Shown here: in pieces, positions 32,799-41,666 of the stretch | Numbering within the stretch: the first letter of the stretch is position 1 | Layout of the letters: each line of letters starts with the position of its first letter | From: Erythrobacter sp. BLCC-B19 | Lineage (GTDB): Bacteria > Pseudomonadota > Alphaproteobacteria > Sphingomonadales > Sphingomonadaceae | Reading direction: 5' to 3' | NCBI RefSeq assembly: GCF_028621955.1 | Contig: NZ_CP117516.1 | Span: 1,634,001 to 1,698,000 of the forward strand | DNA length: 64,000 nucleotides | Translations under genes and position numbers: made by a program | Notes under the pieces: model-generated | What the model saw: the letters and a program-made list of their open reading frames with translations, nothing else | Database searches by the model: none | Told to the model about the DNA's origin: nothing

Positions 32799-34323
32799 GG
32801 TTGCTGACAACACCCCGGTCATCATCGGGGTCGGCCAATATTCGGAGAGGGTGGGCGAGCCCGGCTACGAAGCCCTCTCCTATATGGACCTCGCCGGACG
32901 GGCGCTGGCCGGGGCGATTGCGGATAGCGGCGCTTCTGGGTCGGTGGCAGCCGCAATCGACACCCTCGCCGCGATCCGCGCCTTCGAGATGTCGCGGCCG
33001 GACAGGAAGCCGCCTTTCGGGGCTGCGAACAATGTGCCGCGCGCGATTGCCAAGCGGGTGGGCGCGGATCCGAAGCGCGCGATCCTGACCACCACCGGCG
33101 GCCAGACCAACCAGCAACTGGTGGGTGAGTTTGCCTCGGCCATCGCGGCGGGCGACAGCCGCTGTGCGGTGATCGTCGGCTCGGAGGCGATCTCGACCGT
33201 GCTCGCTTTGTCGGCGAAGGGCGAAATCCCGGACTGGTCGGAAGAGATCGAGGGCGATTTCGAGGATCAGGGTTTCGGGGTCGAGGAACTGATGGAGCCC
33301 GCCCTCTTCATGCACGGCGCGAGCGGGGCGATCCCGCTCTATGCGCTGGCCGAGAACGCGCGGCGGCACCGGCTGGGGATGGGCCTGGAGGAATACCGCC
33401 TCGAAATCGGCAAGCTGTTCGCGCCCTTCACGCGGGTGGCGGCGGCCAATCCGCACTCGGCCGCGCCGGTCGAGCGCAGCGCGGAGGAACTCGCCACCGT
33501 CACCGATCGCAACCGCATCGTCGCCGAACCCTATCCACGCATGACCGTCGCGCGCGATCAGGTGAACCAGGCGGCGGCGGTGATCGTCGCAAGCGCAGGC
33601 CTTGCGCGCGAGTTGGGCGTGCCGGAGGACAGGTGGGTGCACATCCACGCCGTCACGGCCGCGACCGAGCTGAAGCTCTCGCAGCGGCCTGACCTTGCGG
33701 GCAACCCGGCGAGCCTCGCCAGCGTCGATAAGGCGCTGGAGCGGGCGGGCAAGGGGATCGAAGACGTCCGCTATATCGATTTCTACTCCTGCTTCGCGAT
33801 CCCCGTGTTCAACCAATGCGACCATTTCGGCCTCACCGCCGACGACCCGCGCGGGCTGACGCTGACGGGCGGGTTGCCGTTCTTCGGCGGGGCGGGGAAC
33901 AACTACTCGGCCCACGCCATCGCGGAAGCCGTGCAGAAGGTGCGCGGCGATCGGGGCAGCTTCGCGCTGGTCGGCGCGAACGGCGGCTGGATGAGCAAAT
34001 ACGCCACCGGCATCTACTCCACCGAGCCTGCCGACTGGTCAGGCAATGACCGCTTCGCCGTGCTCCCCAAGGCGACCGACAAGGTGCCGCTCGCCAAGGA
34101 GCCGGTGCCTGCGGCGGTGGTCGAGACCTACACCATCAACCGCGGGCCCAAGGGCGCCGAGGCGATCTTCATCGGCCGCAGCGACGCGGGCGAACGGGTG
34201 GTGGGCAATGCCGACCTGTCGGATGCTGCCACCGGCGAGGCCTTCGAAAGCGGCGAACCCTTCGGCAAGCGCCTCACCCTGACGCAGGACGAGCGCGGGC
34301 GGACGGTGGGGAAGGTCGTTTGA
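32788..34323 (+). CDS. Thiolase-superfamily protein lacking the nucleophilic cysteine
   Basis: A 511-residue protein; TTG 32788 overlapping the thiolase stop by 11 bp is the only plausible start near the end of the thiolase gene. It has the general thiolase fold (NTPVIIGVGQYSERVG, VGSEAISTVLAL, YPRMTVARDQVNQAAAVIV, YIDFYSCFAIPVFNQ, GGLPFFGGAGNNYSAHAIAE). At the position of the first active-site cysteine it reads TTTGGQTNQQLVGEF, and the usual GHP-x-G histidine motif is replaced by FFGGAGNNYSAH. I recall this family being annotated as acetyl-CoA acetyltransferase, but the missing nucleophile argues for a different role, perhaps a non-canonical or partner subunit. The C-terminal 90 residues form an extra domain. 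Confidence 0.78.
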   Translation: MSTKVADNTPVIIGVGQYSERVGEPGYEALSYMDLAGRALAGAIADSGASGSVAAAIDTLAAIRAFEMSRPDRKPPFGAANNVPRAIAKRVGADPKRAILTTTGGQTNQQLVGEFASAIAAGDSRCAVIVGSEAISTVLALSAKGEIPDWSEEIEGDFEDQGFGVEELMEPALFMHGASGAIPLYALAENARRHRLGMGLEEYRLEIGKLFAPFTRVAAANPHSAAPVERSAEELATVTDRNRIVAEPYPRMTVARDQVNQAAAVIVASAGLARELGVPEDRWVHIHAVTAATELKLSQRPDLAGNPASLASVDKALERAGKGIEDVRYIDFYSCFAIPVFNQCDHFGLTADDPRGLTLTGGLPFFGGAGNNYSAHAIAEAVQKVRGDRGSFALVGANGGWMSKYATGIYSTEPADWSGNDRFAVLPKATDKVPLAKEPVPAAVVETYTINRGPKGAEAIFIGRSDAGERVVGNADLSDAATGEAFESGEPFGKRLTLTQDERGRTVGKVV

Positions 34324-34330
34324 TTCAAAC

Positions 34331-34427
34331 CCGTTCGTGCTGAGCCTGTCGAAGCACCGTTCTTTCTTTTGAACCCCGCGCAAGGCTCAAGAAAAGGACG
34401 GCCCTTCGACAGGCTCAGGGCGAACGG
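34331..34427. repeat. Dispersed inverted repeat, family C
   Basis: The ends CCGTTCG / CGAACGG and the inner perfect 15-bp arms CTGAGCCTGTCGAAG / CTTCGACAGGCTCAG form a long imperfect palindrome between convergent genes. The inner word is a frequent intergenic repeat in sphingomonads as I recall. Confidence 0.75.
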
Positions 34428-34436
34428 AGTTTGAGG

Positions 34437-35075
34437 TTACCGCCGCTCGCCACCCAGAAAATCAAGCGCGTCGAAGCCCTCCGGCGCGGCGACTTCCACC
34501 ACCGGATCATCGCGGTCATCGAACTCGGTGCGCAGCGCGCGGCTCATGATCGCGTGCATGTGGTAGAGGCAGGTGATGTAGGTCAGCTCGAGCACTTCCT
34601 CGTCGCTGAACGCCGCTTTTACTTCCGCGAAGAGCGCGTCCGGCACGCGCCCGCCGTGGCATACCAGCCGGTCGGCATAGGCGAGGACGAGGCGCTCCTT
34701 CGCGTCGAACACATCGGACGTCTGCCACACGGGCAGTGCCGCAATCTTGGCCTCGCTCACCCCCAGCCCCCGCAAGCTCTTGCAGTGCTGCGAGAAGACG
34801 AATTGCGAGCCGGTCGCCCACCCCGCCCAGGTCTGGCCCAGCTCGCGCAACACCGGATCGAGCTTGCGCTCCGGCGAGCGGTAATAGGCAAAGCCCTGCG
34901 CGGCGTGGCGCAGGGTATCGGGGGAGTTCGCGAAGACGCTCCACCAGTCGCCGCGCGTGCCGGTGGCGGTGCCGGGTTCGGTGACGGGGTCACGCTCCCC
35001 GAACAGCTGTCGGTAGAGCGGCAGGGCGACTTTCTCGTCCGCCTCGCCCAAGGGCACTTCGCGCAGGCGCGGCAT
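34437..35075 (-). CDS. Carboxymuconolactone decarboxylase / AhpD-like protein
   Basis: A 212-residue all-helical protein of the CMD/AhpD superfamily. It has WATGSQFVFSQHCKSLRGLGVSEAKI around residues 85-110, in which the E-x-x-H/C-x-x-x-H type pattern of the family is reduced to one cysteine (SQHCKSL), followed by FDAKERLVLAYADRL and SDEEVLELTYITCLYHMHAIMSRAL. Peroxidase activity needs a C-x-x-C pair, which is absent, so a decarboxylase-like or unknown activity is more likely. Coupled to the upstream VOC gene by a one-base TGATG overlap. Confidence 0.8.
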   Translation of the reverse strand: MPRLREVPLGEADEKVALPLYRQLFGERDPVTEPGTATGTRGDWWSVFANSPDTLRHAAQGFAYYRSPERKLDPVLRELGQTWAGWATGSQFVFSQHCKSLRGLGVSEAKIAALPVWQTSDVFDAKERLVLAYADRLVCHGGRVPDALFAEVKAAFSDEEVLELTYITCLYHMHAIMSRALRTEFDDRDDPVVEVAAPEGFDALDFLGGERR

Positions 35076-35602
35076 CAGGCGTCCTCCGCCAGCGTGGCAG
35101 GTTCGTGGCGGATGTCGTCCGGCCCGAAACTGCGGGTGGTCGCGGCGAATTCCAGCATGATGCCGTTGGGGTCGGTGAAATAGACCGAGCGCACGAACAC
35201 GCCGTCATGCATCTCGCGGGCATAGCCCGAGGGGCTGTCATCGTGGTTGAACACCATGTGGGTGTGCGGCACGCCTGCTTCCTGAAGTCGCTCCAACGCC
35301 GCCTCCAACTCCGCCTCCTCCATGTCGAAGGCCAAGTGGTTCATCGAGCCCACGGCGGTCTTGGCGTCGAAGGGAAACTTCTTCACCGAAGCGATCCCCG
35401 GTGCGGCGGGCGGCGCGTCCTTCCACCAGAAGAAGGCGACCGCATTGCCCCCGCCCGCATCGAAAAAGAAATGCTGGCCGCCATCGGGCAGCTCGACCGT
35501 CTTGAACAGCGGCATATGCAGCACCTCGGTGTAGAACCGGGTGGTCTCGGCCATGTCGCGGCACACTAGCGCGATGTGGTTGATGCCCTTCGTTCTGATC
35601 AT
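35075..35602 (-). CDS. VOC family (glyoxalase/bleomycin resistance/dioxygenase) protein
   Basis: A 175-residue protein with one VOC module: TKGINHIALVCRDMAETTRFYTEVL at the N-terminus (first metal histidine), GSMNHLAFDMEEAELEAALERL (second half, metal histidine), and VYFTDPNGIMLEFAA ending in the metal-ligand glutamate. Start ATG 35602 is fixed by the conserved N-terminus; the longer frame runs antisense into the HPPD gene. It probably acts as a metal-dependent lyase, isomerase or dioxygenase in the adjacent aromatic/acyl pathway. Confidence 0.85.
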   Translation of the reverse strand: MIRTKGINHIALVCRDMAETTRFYTEVLHMPLFKTVELPDGGQHFFFDAGGGNAVAFFWWKDAPPAAPGIASVKKFPFDAKTAVGSMNHLAFDMEEAELEAALERLQEAGVPHTHMVFNHDDSPSGYAREMHDGVFVRSVYFTDPNGIMLEFAATTRSFGPDDIRHEPATLAEDA

Positions 35603-35729
35603 CGCCTCTCTCCCTTTATGGCGCGAGACTGCCCGCTTCGCGGGGCGCTGGCAATTGCTTGCGCGAATCGTCGCTTTCGGGTAGATGGTTTCAATTGAAA
35701 CTATCTTCGGAGCACAGGGGATTCCCGCC

Positions 35730-36845
35730 ATGAACATCCAGAGCCAAGACCTGTTCGACAATCCCGCCGGTCTCGACGGGTTCGAATTCGTCGAGTTCTG
35801 CGCGCCGGAGAAGGGCGTGCTCGAACCGGTGTTCGAGGCCATGGGCTTCACCCGCGTGGCGCAGCACCGGTCGAAGGACGTCCACCTGTGGCGGCAGGGC
35901 GGCATCAACCTGATCGCCAATTACGAGCCGCGCTCGGCCGCGTGGTATTTCGCGCGCGAGCACGGCCCTTCGGCCTGCGGGATGGCGTTCCGCGTGCGCG
36001 ATGCGGCCAAGGCCTATGACCACCTGATCGCCAAGGGCGCCGAGCCGGTCGCCGTCCAGACCGGCGTGATGGAACTGCGCATCCCCGCGATCCGCGGCAT
36101 CGGCGGGGCGATCCTCTATCTGGTCGACCGCTACGAGGGCGCGCAAGGCGGCAACGGCCTCACCATCTACGACATCGACTTCGAGTATCTCCCCGGCGTC
36201 GAGCGTCGCCCCGAAGGCGCGGGCTTCCACACCATCGATCACCTCACCCACAACGTCTATGGCGGGCGGATGAAGTATTGGGCCGACTATTACGAGACCC
36301 TGTTCAACTTCCGCGAGATCCGCTTCTTCGACATCAAGGGCGAATATACCGGCCTCACCTCCAAGGCCCTGACCGCGCCCGACGGCAAGATCCGCATCCC
36401 GCTCAACGAGGAAGGCGAAGGCGGCAAGGGCCAGATCGAGGAGTTCCTGCGCGCCTTCAACGGCGAGGGCATCCAGCACATCGCGCTGATCTGCGATGAT
36501 CTCGTCACCTGCTGGGACCGTCTCCAGAAGCTCGGCGTGCCCTTCATGACCGCGCCGCCCGCGACCTATTACGAAATGCTCGAAGGCCGCCTGCCCGGCC
36601 ACGGCGAGGATGTCGAGGCGCTCAAGATGCGCGGCATCCTGCTCGACGGCACCACGGAAGGCGGCTCCCCCCGCCTCCTCTTGCAAATCTTCGCGCAGGC
36701 GCAGGTCGGGCCGGTGTTCTTCGAATTCATCCAGCGCAAGGGCGACGAAGGCTTCGGCGAGGGCAACTTCAAGGCCCTGTTCGAAAGCATGGAACGCGAC
36801 CAGATCATCCGCGGGGTGTTGAACGTCGAGGAACCGGCGGAGTAG
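35730..36845 (+). CDS. hppD: 4-hydroxyphenylpyruvate dioxygenase
   Basis: A 371-residue non-haem iron dioxygenase converting 4-hydroxyphenylpyruvate to homogentisate (tyrosine catabolism). The three iron ligands are visible: H161 in [12 protein letters not shown]240 in GIQHIAL and E322 in [10 protein letters not shown]. The GFHTIDH and [15 protein letters not shown] blocks are diagnostic. I prefer ATG 35730 ([23 protein letters not shown]); an upstream ATG at 35685 would add 15 residues. It is divergent from the VOC gene and followed by family B repeat sequence and a second VOC gene. Confidence 0.94.
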   Translation: MNIQSQDLFDNPAGLDGFEFVEFCAPEKGVLEPVFEAMGFTRVAQHRSKDVHLWRQGGINLIANYEPRSAAWYFAREHGPSACGMAFRVRDAAKAYDHLIAKGAEPVAVQTGVMELRIPAIRGIGGAILYLVDRYEGAQGGNGLTIYDIDFEYLPGVERRPEGAGFHTIDHLTHNVYGGRMKYWADYYETLFNFREIRFFDIKGEYTGLTSKALTAPDGKIRIPLNEEGEGGKGQIEEFLRAFNGEGIQHIALICDDLVTCWDRLQKLGVPFMTAPPATYYEMLEGRLPGHGEDVEALKMRGILLDGTTEGGSPRLLLQIFAQAQVGPVFFEFIQRKGDEGFGEGNFKALFESMERDQIIRGVLNVEEPAE

Positions 36846-36854
36846 GTTTCACTT

Positions 36855-36956
36855 CGTCATTGCTAGGAGCCGAAGGCGACGCGGCAATCCATGGACTGCC
36901 GTCGCGTCCGGACACAAGGTTAGTCCATGGATTGCTTCGCTACGCTCGCAATGACG
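36855..36956. repeat. Dispersed inverted-repeat element, family B, second copy
   Basis: Ends CGTCATTGC and GCAATGACG with inner GCAATCCATGG / CCATGGATTGC, the same design as 24241-24347. It fills most of the gap between hppD and the next gene. Confidence 0.8.
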
Positions 36957-36975
36957 AAAGGAGAGGAATGAGAGC

Positions 36976-37542
36976 ATGACCACCCACCCCGTAAACCTCG
37001 CCGGGATCCACCACGCCGCCTATCGCTGCAAGGACGCGAAGGAGACGGTGGAGTGGTACGCCCGCGTGCTCGGCATGACCTACACCACCGCCTTTGCCGA
37101 GGATCACGTGCCCTCGACCGGCGAATATGATCCCTATATGCACATCTTCCTCGATGCGGGGAACGGCAACATCCTCGCCTTCTTCGAGCTGCCCAATCAG
37201 CCCGAAATGGGGAAAGACCCCAACACCCCCGCATGGGTGCAGCACCTCGCGCTGAAGGTGCCTTCGGAAGAGGCGCTGCTGGCGGCCAAGGCGCATATCG
37301 AGGCGCAAGGGATCGACGTGCTCGGCCCGACGCATCACGGCATCTTCAAGTCGATCTACTTCTTCGATCCCAACGGGCACCGGGTGGAGCTCGCCGCCGA
37401 CATCGGCACCCCCGAGCAATACGCCGAACTCGCCCGTGTCGCCCCGGTGATGCTGGAGGAATGGTCTGAGACCAAGCAGGCGCCGCGTCACGCCGATTGG
37501 CTCCACGAAATCGCGCGTGCGGAGCACGCGGCGAAGGGCTGA
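36976..37542 (+). CDS. VOC family protein
   Basis: A 188-residue glyoxalase-fold protein. The first beta-alpha-beta-beta-beta unit starts NLAGIHHAAYRCKDAKETVEWYARVLGM, the second WVQHLALKVPSEEALLAA, and it closes with SIYFFDPNGHRVELAAD. The metal ligands are H (IHHAAY), H (VQHLAL) and E (RVELA). Such proteins near HPPD are often ring-cleavage or isomerase enzymes, but the reaction cannot be read from sequence. GGAGAG lies upstream of ATG. Confidence 0.85.
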   Translation: MTTHPVNLAGIHHAAYRCKDAKETVEWYARVLGMTYTTAFAEDHVPSTGEYDPYMHIFLDAGNGNILAFFELPNQPEMGKDPNTPAWVQHLALKVPSEEALLAAKAHIEAQGIDVLGPTHHGIFKSIYFFDPNGHRVELAADIGTPEQYAELARVAPVMLEEWSETKQAPRHADWLHEIARAEHAAKG

Positions 37543-37583
37543 CCTTTCACATTTGATCCAGCGCAAAGCCCCCGCGCCCCAAG

Positions 37584-37615
37584 TCCCCCACCTTGAGCGC
37601 ACTCAAGAGGGGGGA
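37584..37615 (+). promoter_or_regulatory. Hairpin masking the bchE Shine-Dalgarno
   Basis: Left arm TCCCCCACCTTGAG (37584-37597), loop CGCA, right arm CTCAAGAGGGGGGA (37602-37615): 6 bp + small internal loop + 6 bp. The right arm contains the only ribosome binding site (AGGGGGG, 37608-37614), nine bases before the bchE ATG at 37624. Folding would block initiation. Confidence 0.6.
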
Positions 37616-37623
37616 TTCGGCCC

Positions 37624-39249
37624 ATGCGCATTCTGTTCGTTCATCCCAACTACCGTTCCGGCGGGGCCGAGATTGCCGGGACATGGCCGCCCGCCTGGGT
37701 GGCCTATCTGTCCGGGCCGCTGCGCCGGGCAGGTTTCGACGACATCACCTTCATTGATACGATGACCGAGAATGTGCCGGACGATGAGCTCGCCCGGCGG
37801 ATGGAGGAATTGCAGCCCGATTTTGTCGGCGTCACCGCGATCACCCCGTCGATCTACGCAGCCGAGCGCGTGCTCGAAATCGCGGCGCTCCATGTGCCCA
37901 AGGCGGTCAGGGTGCTGGGCGGGGTGCACGCCACTTTCATGTATCAGCAGGTGCTCGCCGAAGCGCCGCATATTGATGTGATCGTGCGCGGGGAGGGCGA
38001 GAATATCGCGGTCGAATTGTGCACCGCGATTGCCGAGGGCCGCTGGCCGCAGGACCGCGCCAGCATCCGCGGCCTTGCCTTCCGAGACGGCGACAAGGTG
38101 ATCGCCACCGAGGCCGCCGAAACGATCAAGGACATGGCGACGATCAAGCCTGATTGGGATGTGCTCGACTGGAAGCAGTACACCTACATCCCCCTGGGCA
38201 CCCGCGTTGCCATCCCCAACCTTGCGCGCGGTTGCCCCTTTACCTGTTCCTTCTGTTCGCAGTGGAAGTTCTGGCGCGATTACCGCGTGCGCGATCCCAA
38301 GGACGTGGTCGATGAAATTCAGGAGCTGCACGAAAAGCACGGCGTCGGCTTCTTCATCCTGGCGGACGAAGAACCGAGCATCAACCGCAAGAAATTCATC
38401 GAGTTCTGCCAGGAGCTGATCGACCGCGGCCTGCCCGACAAGGTGAAGTGGGGGATCAACACCCGCGTTACCGACATCTACCGCGACCGCGAGCTGCTGC
38501 CCTTCTACCGCAAGGCGGGGCTCGTCCATGTCAGCCTCGGCACCGAGGCCGCCGCGCAGATGAAGCTCGACCGGTTCAACAAGGAAACCAAGGTCGAGGA
38601 GAACAAGGAGGCGATCCGGCTGCTGCGCGAGGCGGACATTTTCGTCGAGGCGCAGTTCATCGTCGGGCTCGACAACGAAACCCCCGAAACGCTGGAGGAC
38701 ACCTTCCAGATGGCGTGGGACTGGCAGCCCGATCTGGCCAACTGGGCGATGTACACGCCCTGGCCCTACACCCCGCTGTTCGAGACGCTGAAGGACAAGG
38801 TCGAGGTTCACGATTTCTCGAAGTACAACTTCGTCACACCGATCATGAAACCCGCCGCGATGGAGCGCGGGGAACTGCTCGACGGAGTGATGAAGAACTA
38901 CCGGCGCTTCTACATGAGGAAGGCGCTGTTCCACTATCCGTGGCGCGGCACGGGGTTCCGGCGGCGCTATCTGCTGGGGTGCCTGTGGGCCTTCCTGCGC
39001 GCGGGCTTCAAGCGCACCTTCTACGATCTCGGTAAAGCGGGATATTGGGGGCCGCAGACCAAGAAGCAGCTCGACTGGCATTTCGATGAAAGCCGGCAGG
39101 GCACGATTGCGGCGGCGACCGACTGGGAAACCAATGCCGACAAGGCGGCGCAGGCGCAGGCCCGCCGCGATGCGGTGCGCGAGCAGATGAAGGCTCGCGG
39201 GCAGGAACGCAGTGAGAGCCGCAAGCGGGATCGGATCGATGTCGATTGA
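37624..39249 (+). CDS. bchE: Anaerobic Mg-protoporphyrin IX monomethyl ester cyclase BchE
   Basis: A 541-residue B12-dependent radical SAM enzyme forming the isocyclic ring of bacteriochlorophyll, oxygen-independently. The N-terminal cobalamin-binding Rossmann domain ([47 protein letters not shown]) is followed by the radical SAM cluster C204-x3-C208-x2-C211 ([21 protein letters not shown]) and BchE-typical blocks ([56 protein letters not shown]). It is a near full-length match to my memory of BchE. The C-terminal 40 residues are a charged tail. It overlaps bchJ by 11 bp, forming a two-gene unit. Confidence 0.93.
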   Translation: MRILFVHPNYRSGGAEIAGTWPPAWVAYLSGPLRRAGFDDITFIDTMTENVPDDELARRMEELQPDFVGVTAITPSIYAAERVLEIAALHVPKAVRVLGGVHATFMYQQVLAEAPHIDVIVRGEGENIAVELCTAIAEGRWPQDRASIRGLAFRDGDKVIATEAAETIKDMATIKPDWDVLDWKQYTYIPLGTRVAIPNLARGCPFTCSFCSQWKFWRDYRVRDPKDVVDEIQELHEKHGVGFFILADEEPSINRKKFIEFCQELIDRGLPDKVKWGINTRVTDIYRDRELLPFYRKAGLVHVSLGTEAAAQMKLDRFNKETKVEENKEAIRLLREADIFVEAQFIVGLDNETPETLEDTFQMAWDWQPDLANWAMYTPWPYTPLFETLKDKVEVHDFSKYNFVTPIMKPAAMERGELLDGVMKNYRRFYMRKALFHYPWRGTGFRRRYLLGCLWAFLRAGFKRTFYDLGKAGYWGPQTKKQLDWHFDESRQGTIAAATDWETNADKAAQAQARRDAVREQMKARGQERSESRKRDRIDVD

Positions 39250-39844
39250 GGGGCGCATTCTCGGACGGCGCCGGGGCGGGGCGCTGATCGGGCCGAACGC
39301 GGTGCTCAAGGCGGTCGAAGTGATGGAGGAGCGGCTGGGCCATGCCGAAACCTCGGCGATTCTGGCCGATGCGCAGATCGTCAACCTCCCATCGGGACGG
39401 CACATGATCCCCGAGGTCGAAGCCTTGCGGCTCCACCGCTGGCTCGCGCTGCACGATCCGATGGGGGCTTTCGTCATCGCCGAGGAAGCAGGCGCCCGGA
39501 CGGCGGATTACATCATCGCGCATCGGATCCCGCCGGCGGCGGTGTGGCTGCTGCGGCACTGCCCCGCTGTGCTTGCCGCGCCCTTGCTGATGGCGGCGAT
39601 CGGCAAGCACGCCTGGACGTTCGTGGGGGCAGGCACCTTCACGCCGGACGGGGCCTGGGCCTTTTCGATCGACCGCGGGTCGGCGGGGGATGATCTGCCT
39701 CCATCCGACAGCCTGTTCCACTGGTATGCGGCGGTCTTCACCCAGCTCTATCGCAGGCTGGTCGCCCCGGATTGCACCTGCCGCGTGATTGCCCCCGATG
39801 CGCCCTGCGACATGGCGCGGCGCTTTGTCATCGCGCGCGGCTAG
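39239..39844 (+). CDS. bchJ: BchJ-like V4R-domain protein
   Basis: A 201-residue protein starting at ATG 39239, inside the last codons of bchE. It contains a V4R (4-vinyl reductase) domain: [44 protein letters not shown] and [12 protein letters not shown]. BchJ was once thought to be the vinyl reductase; current understanding is that it assists as a chaperone or substrate carrier for Mg-chelatase/porphyrin intermediates. Position directly after bchE is characteristic of the photosynthesis genes of aerobic anoxygenic phototrophs. Conserved cysteines occur near the C-terminus ([13 protein letters not shown]). Its 3' end overlaps the convergent next gene by 4 bp. Confidence 0.85.
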   Translation: MSIEGRILGRRRGGALIGPNAVLKAVEVMEERLGHAETSAILADAQIVNLPSGRHMIPEVEALRLHRWLALHDPMGAFVIAEEAGARTADYIIAHRIPPAAVWLLRHCPAVLAAPLLMAAIGKHAWTFVGAGTFTPDGAWAFSIDRGSAGDDLPPSDSLFHWYAAVFTQLYRRLVAPDCTCRVIAPDAPCDMARRFVIARG

Positions 39845-40815
39845 TCGACGGGCGATGGCGGCGGCGCGGCACAGGACAAGCTGATCTCGGCAGCGGCGAA
39901 ATCATAGGTGATCGCCGAACAATGCGCGATCTGGTCGCGGCCGATGCGGGTGAGGAGGTCAGGCTTCCCCCGCCCCTTGCGGCGACTGACAAGGATGTGC
40001 CCTTTCTCGAAGCGCGGATCGCCTGGCCCGATTTCGCCCACGCGCTTGGGCTCGCCATAGTCCTCCACCCGCACGGCAAAGCGCTCCACAGCGAGCGGGC
40101 CGAGCATGATCGGCTCGGCAATCCGCATCATCCGGGTCGGGCGCAGGACGCCGAAGTCCATCGTGACGCTGCCGTCCGAGGCCGGTTCGAACCCGCCTTC
40201 CTGATGCGTTGCGATGAAGTTGGCGGTGGGGGCAGTGATGAGGTTCTGCGGCCGTTCGGGGACAAAGATCATCGTCAGCCGCTTCTTGCCGACCACGACT
40301 TCGGTGCCGACCCGCAGATTGCTGCGTCCGCCCGCGCGCACCAGCGGGAAGCGCACGCGGGCTTCGCCGTCTGCTGCCGGGCCAAGGATGAAGGTCACCC
40401 GCTGTTCGGGCAGGTGGTGGACACCGATCACGCCGTCGGCCTTGCCTGAGGCCGGACGATCCGACCAGGCGATGGTCAGCGGCACCGGCCCTGCGCCCCA
40501 GTCGGCGGCAGCCGTGGCCGCCTCGCCATCGACCACCACCGGCCCGAAGCGCCATCCGCGCCGTGTCTCGGGCACCAGCATCAGCCTTGCAGCGACGTCG
40601 GGATTGATCACCGGCGGCCCGAACCTCTCGGCGCTGACTTCAAGCCGGAGGGGCTGGCCGTTGACGATGAGAGTGACGATATTGTCGCCTTCAAGCACCC
40701 GTTCCTCGGCGGGCGAAGCCGGTAGCGCTGCGCTCTGTGTGTCCTGAGCGGCGATGGCCTGTGCGGCGAGCGGCTGGGCGAGCGCGGCTGCGCCAAGGAT
40801 CAGGCGGGTTGGCAT
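39841..40815 (-). CDS. Hypothetical exported protein, 324 aa
   Basis: A 324-residue protein with an Ala-rich N-terminal signal-like segment (LILGAAALAQPLAAQAIAAQ) and all-beta-looking mature sequence (GDNIVTLIVNGQPLRLEVSA, VRFPLVRAGGRSNLRVG, RLTMIFVPERPQNLITAPTANFIATH). The pattern of beta hairpins with VDGE...DWGAGP and GVIGV resembles retropepsin-like periplasmic proteins, but I cannot locate a convincing DTG/DSG catalytic motif. It ends on the opposite strand at bchJ. Family unknown. Confidence 0.55.
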   Translation of the reverse strand: MPTRLILGAAALAQPLAAQAIAAQDTQSAALPASPAEERVLEGDNIVTLIVNGQPLRLEVSAERFGPPVINPDVAARLMLVPETRRGWRFGPVVVDGEAATAAADWGAGPVPLTIAWSDRPASGKADGVIGVHHLPEQRVTFILGPAADGEARVRFPLVRAGGRSNLRVGTEVVVGKKRLTMIFVPERPQNLITAPTANFIATHQEGGFEPASDGSVTMDFGVLRPTRMMRIAEPIMLGPLAVERFAVRVEDYGEPKRVGEIGPGDPRFEKGHILVSRRKGRGKPDLLTRIGRDQIAHCSAITYDFAAAEISLSCAAPPPSPVD

Positions 40816-40848
40816 GAGGCCTGAACGCAGCAGGGGCGGCCCCTGTTC

Positions 40849-41190
40849 CTAGGGGTTGTCGGAACCATCCTGCCGCCGTTGCTCCTTGCGGCGCGCGCGC
40901 TGCTTGTCGCGCAGGTGCTCCGACAGGTCGACCACCTCGGCATGACCGAGCATCCACCACAGCCCGCACACGAACCAGATCAGCATCCCGGCGACAAACA
41001 GCGCAACCGCGCTGCCGAAAGTCGCCTGCCCGGCAGGGCTGGTGATGTGATCTTCGAACCAGATGACCAAGGGTGCGAGCGATGCCAGCCACAGCGCAAA
41101 CTGAACCCATCCCGCAAGCCCGCGCGGCACGATGGTAAAGCTGAGCGGCCCTCGGCTGTACAGCACGAAAGGCTTGTCCTTCCTGCGCAT
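40849..41190 (-). CDS. Two-TM small protein, paralogue of the next gene
   Basis: A 113-residue protein: basic start MRRKDKPFVLYSRGPLSFTIVPRG, two hydrophobic helices (FALWLASLAPLVIWF and AVALFVAGMLIWFVCGLWWML), then an acidic-basic tail (HAEVVDLSEHLRDKQRARRK). The same plan, with matching motifs KPFxL, RGPL, F-I-P-R and AEVVD, occurs in the gene at 41349-41666, so the two are a tandem paralogous pair. Not a family I can name. It is the last gene of a minus-strand set headed by the SPFH gene. Confidence 0.7.
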   Translation of the reverse strand: MRRKDKPFVLYSRGPLSFTIVPRGLAGWVQFALWLASLAPLVIWFEDHITSPAGQATFGSAVALFVAGMLIWFVCGLWWMLGHAEVVDLSEHLRDKQRARRKEQRRQDGSDNP

Positions 41191-41348
41191 TCTTATCTCC
41201 TACGGGCTGCGCTGTTGCCGCGCAGTTCCACGACCTCGAAAGGAGTGGCCGGCAATGCCTGCCGACCGTGGCCAGCGTTAGCCTGTTAGCCTGAAAGAGC
41301 AAGCATTGCGGGGCATTACCCTGTGCAATCCTTGCCGGACGCGCCGCC

Positions 41349-41666
41349 TCAGCGGCGCCGCTTGCGTTCCATTTCGCGCTTTTCCCGCAGCAGCTTTTCG
41401 ATGTCGACCACCTCGGCGCGCGCCTTCATCCACATGATCCCGCCGATCGTCCAGACCCCCATCGCGACGAGGAAGCCGACCAGGCCCGCCGCGAACATCC
41501 TGTCGCTGTGCTGGCTTTCGCTGAACAGCGCAAAGGCTCCCATGATCGGCAGGGACAGGGCGATCCAGCCGAGCATCAAGCGCCAGCCTTGCGCGTTGCG
41601 CGGGGTGATATTGAAGCTGCCGAGCGGCCCGCGGGTCAGAATGAACGGCTTTTCCTTGTCACGCAT
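41349..41666 (-). CDS. Two-TM small protein, paralogue of the previous gene
   Basis: A 105-residue protein (MRDKEKPFILTRGPLGSFNITPRN...), with two hydrophobic helices and the AEVVDIEKLLREKREMERKRRR tail. ATG 41669 and GTG 41672 are alternative starts; AAGGAAG lies just upstream of all three. The 5' end overlaps the last codons of the ribbon-helix-helix gene by 8 bp, so they are probably coupled. Function unknown. Confidence 0.7.
   Translation of the reverse strand: MRDKEKPFILTRGPLGSFNITPRNAQGWRLMLGWIALSLPIMGAFALFSESQHSDRMFAAGLVGFLVAMGVWTIGGIMWMKARAEVVDIEKLLREKREMERKRRR

Noticed and set aside
37592..37607. Rho-independent terminator upstream of bchE
   Set aside because: The CTTGAG-CGCA-CTCAAG hairpin is followed by G-rich sequence rather than a T-run, so an RBS-masking role fits better.
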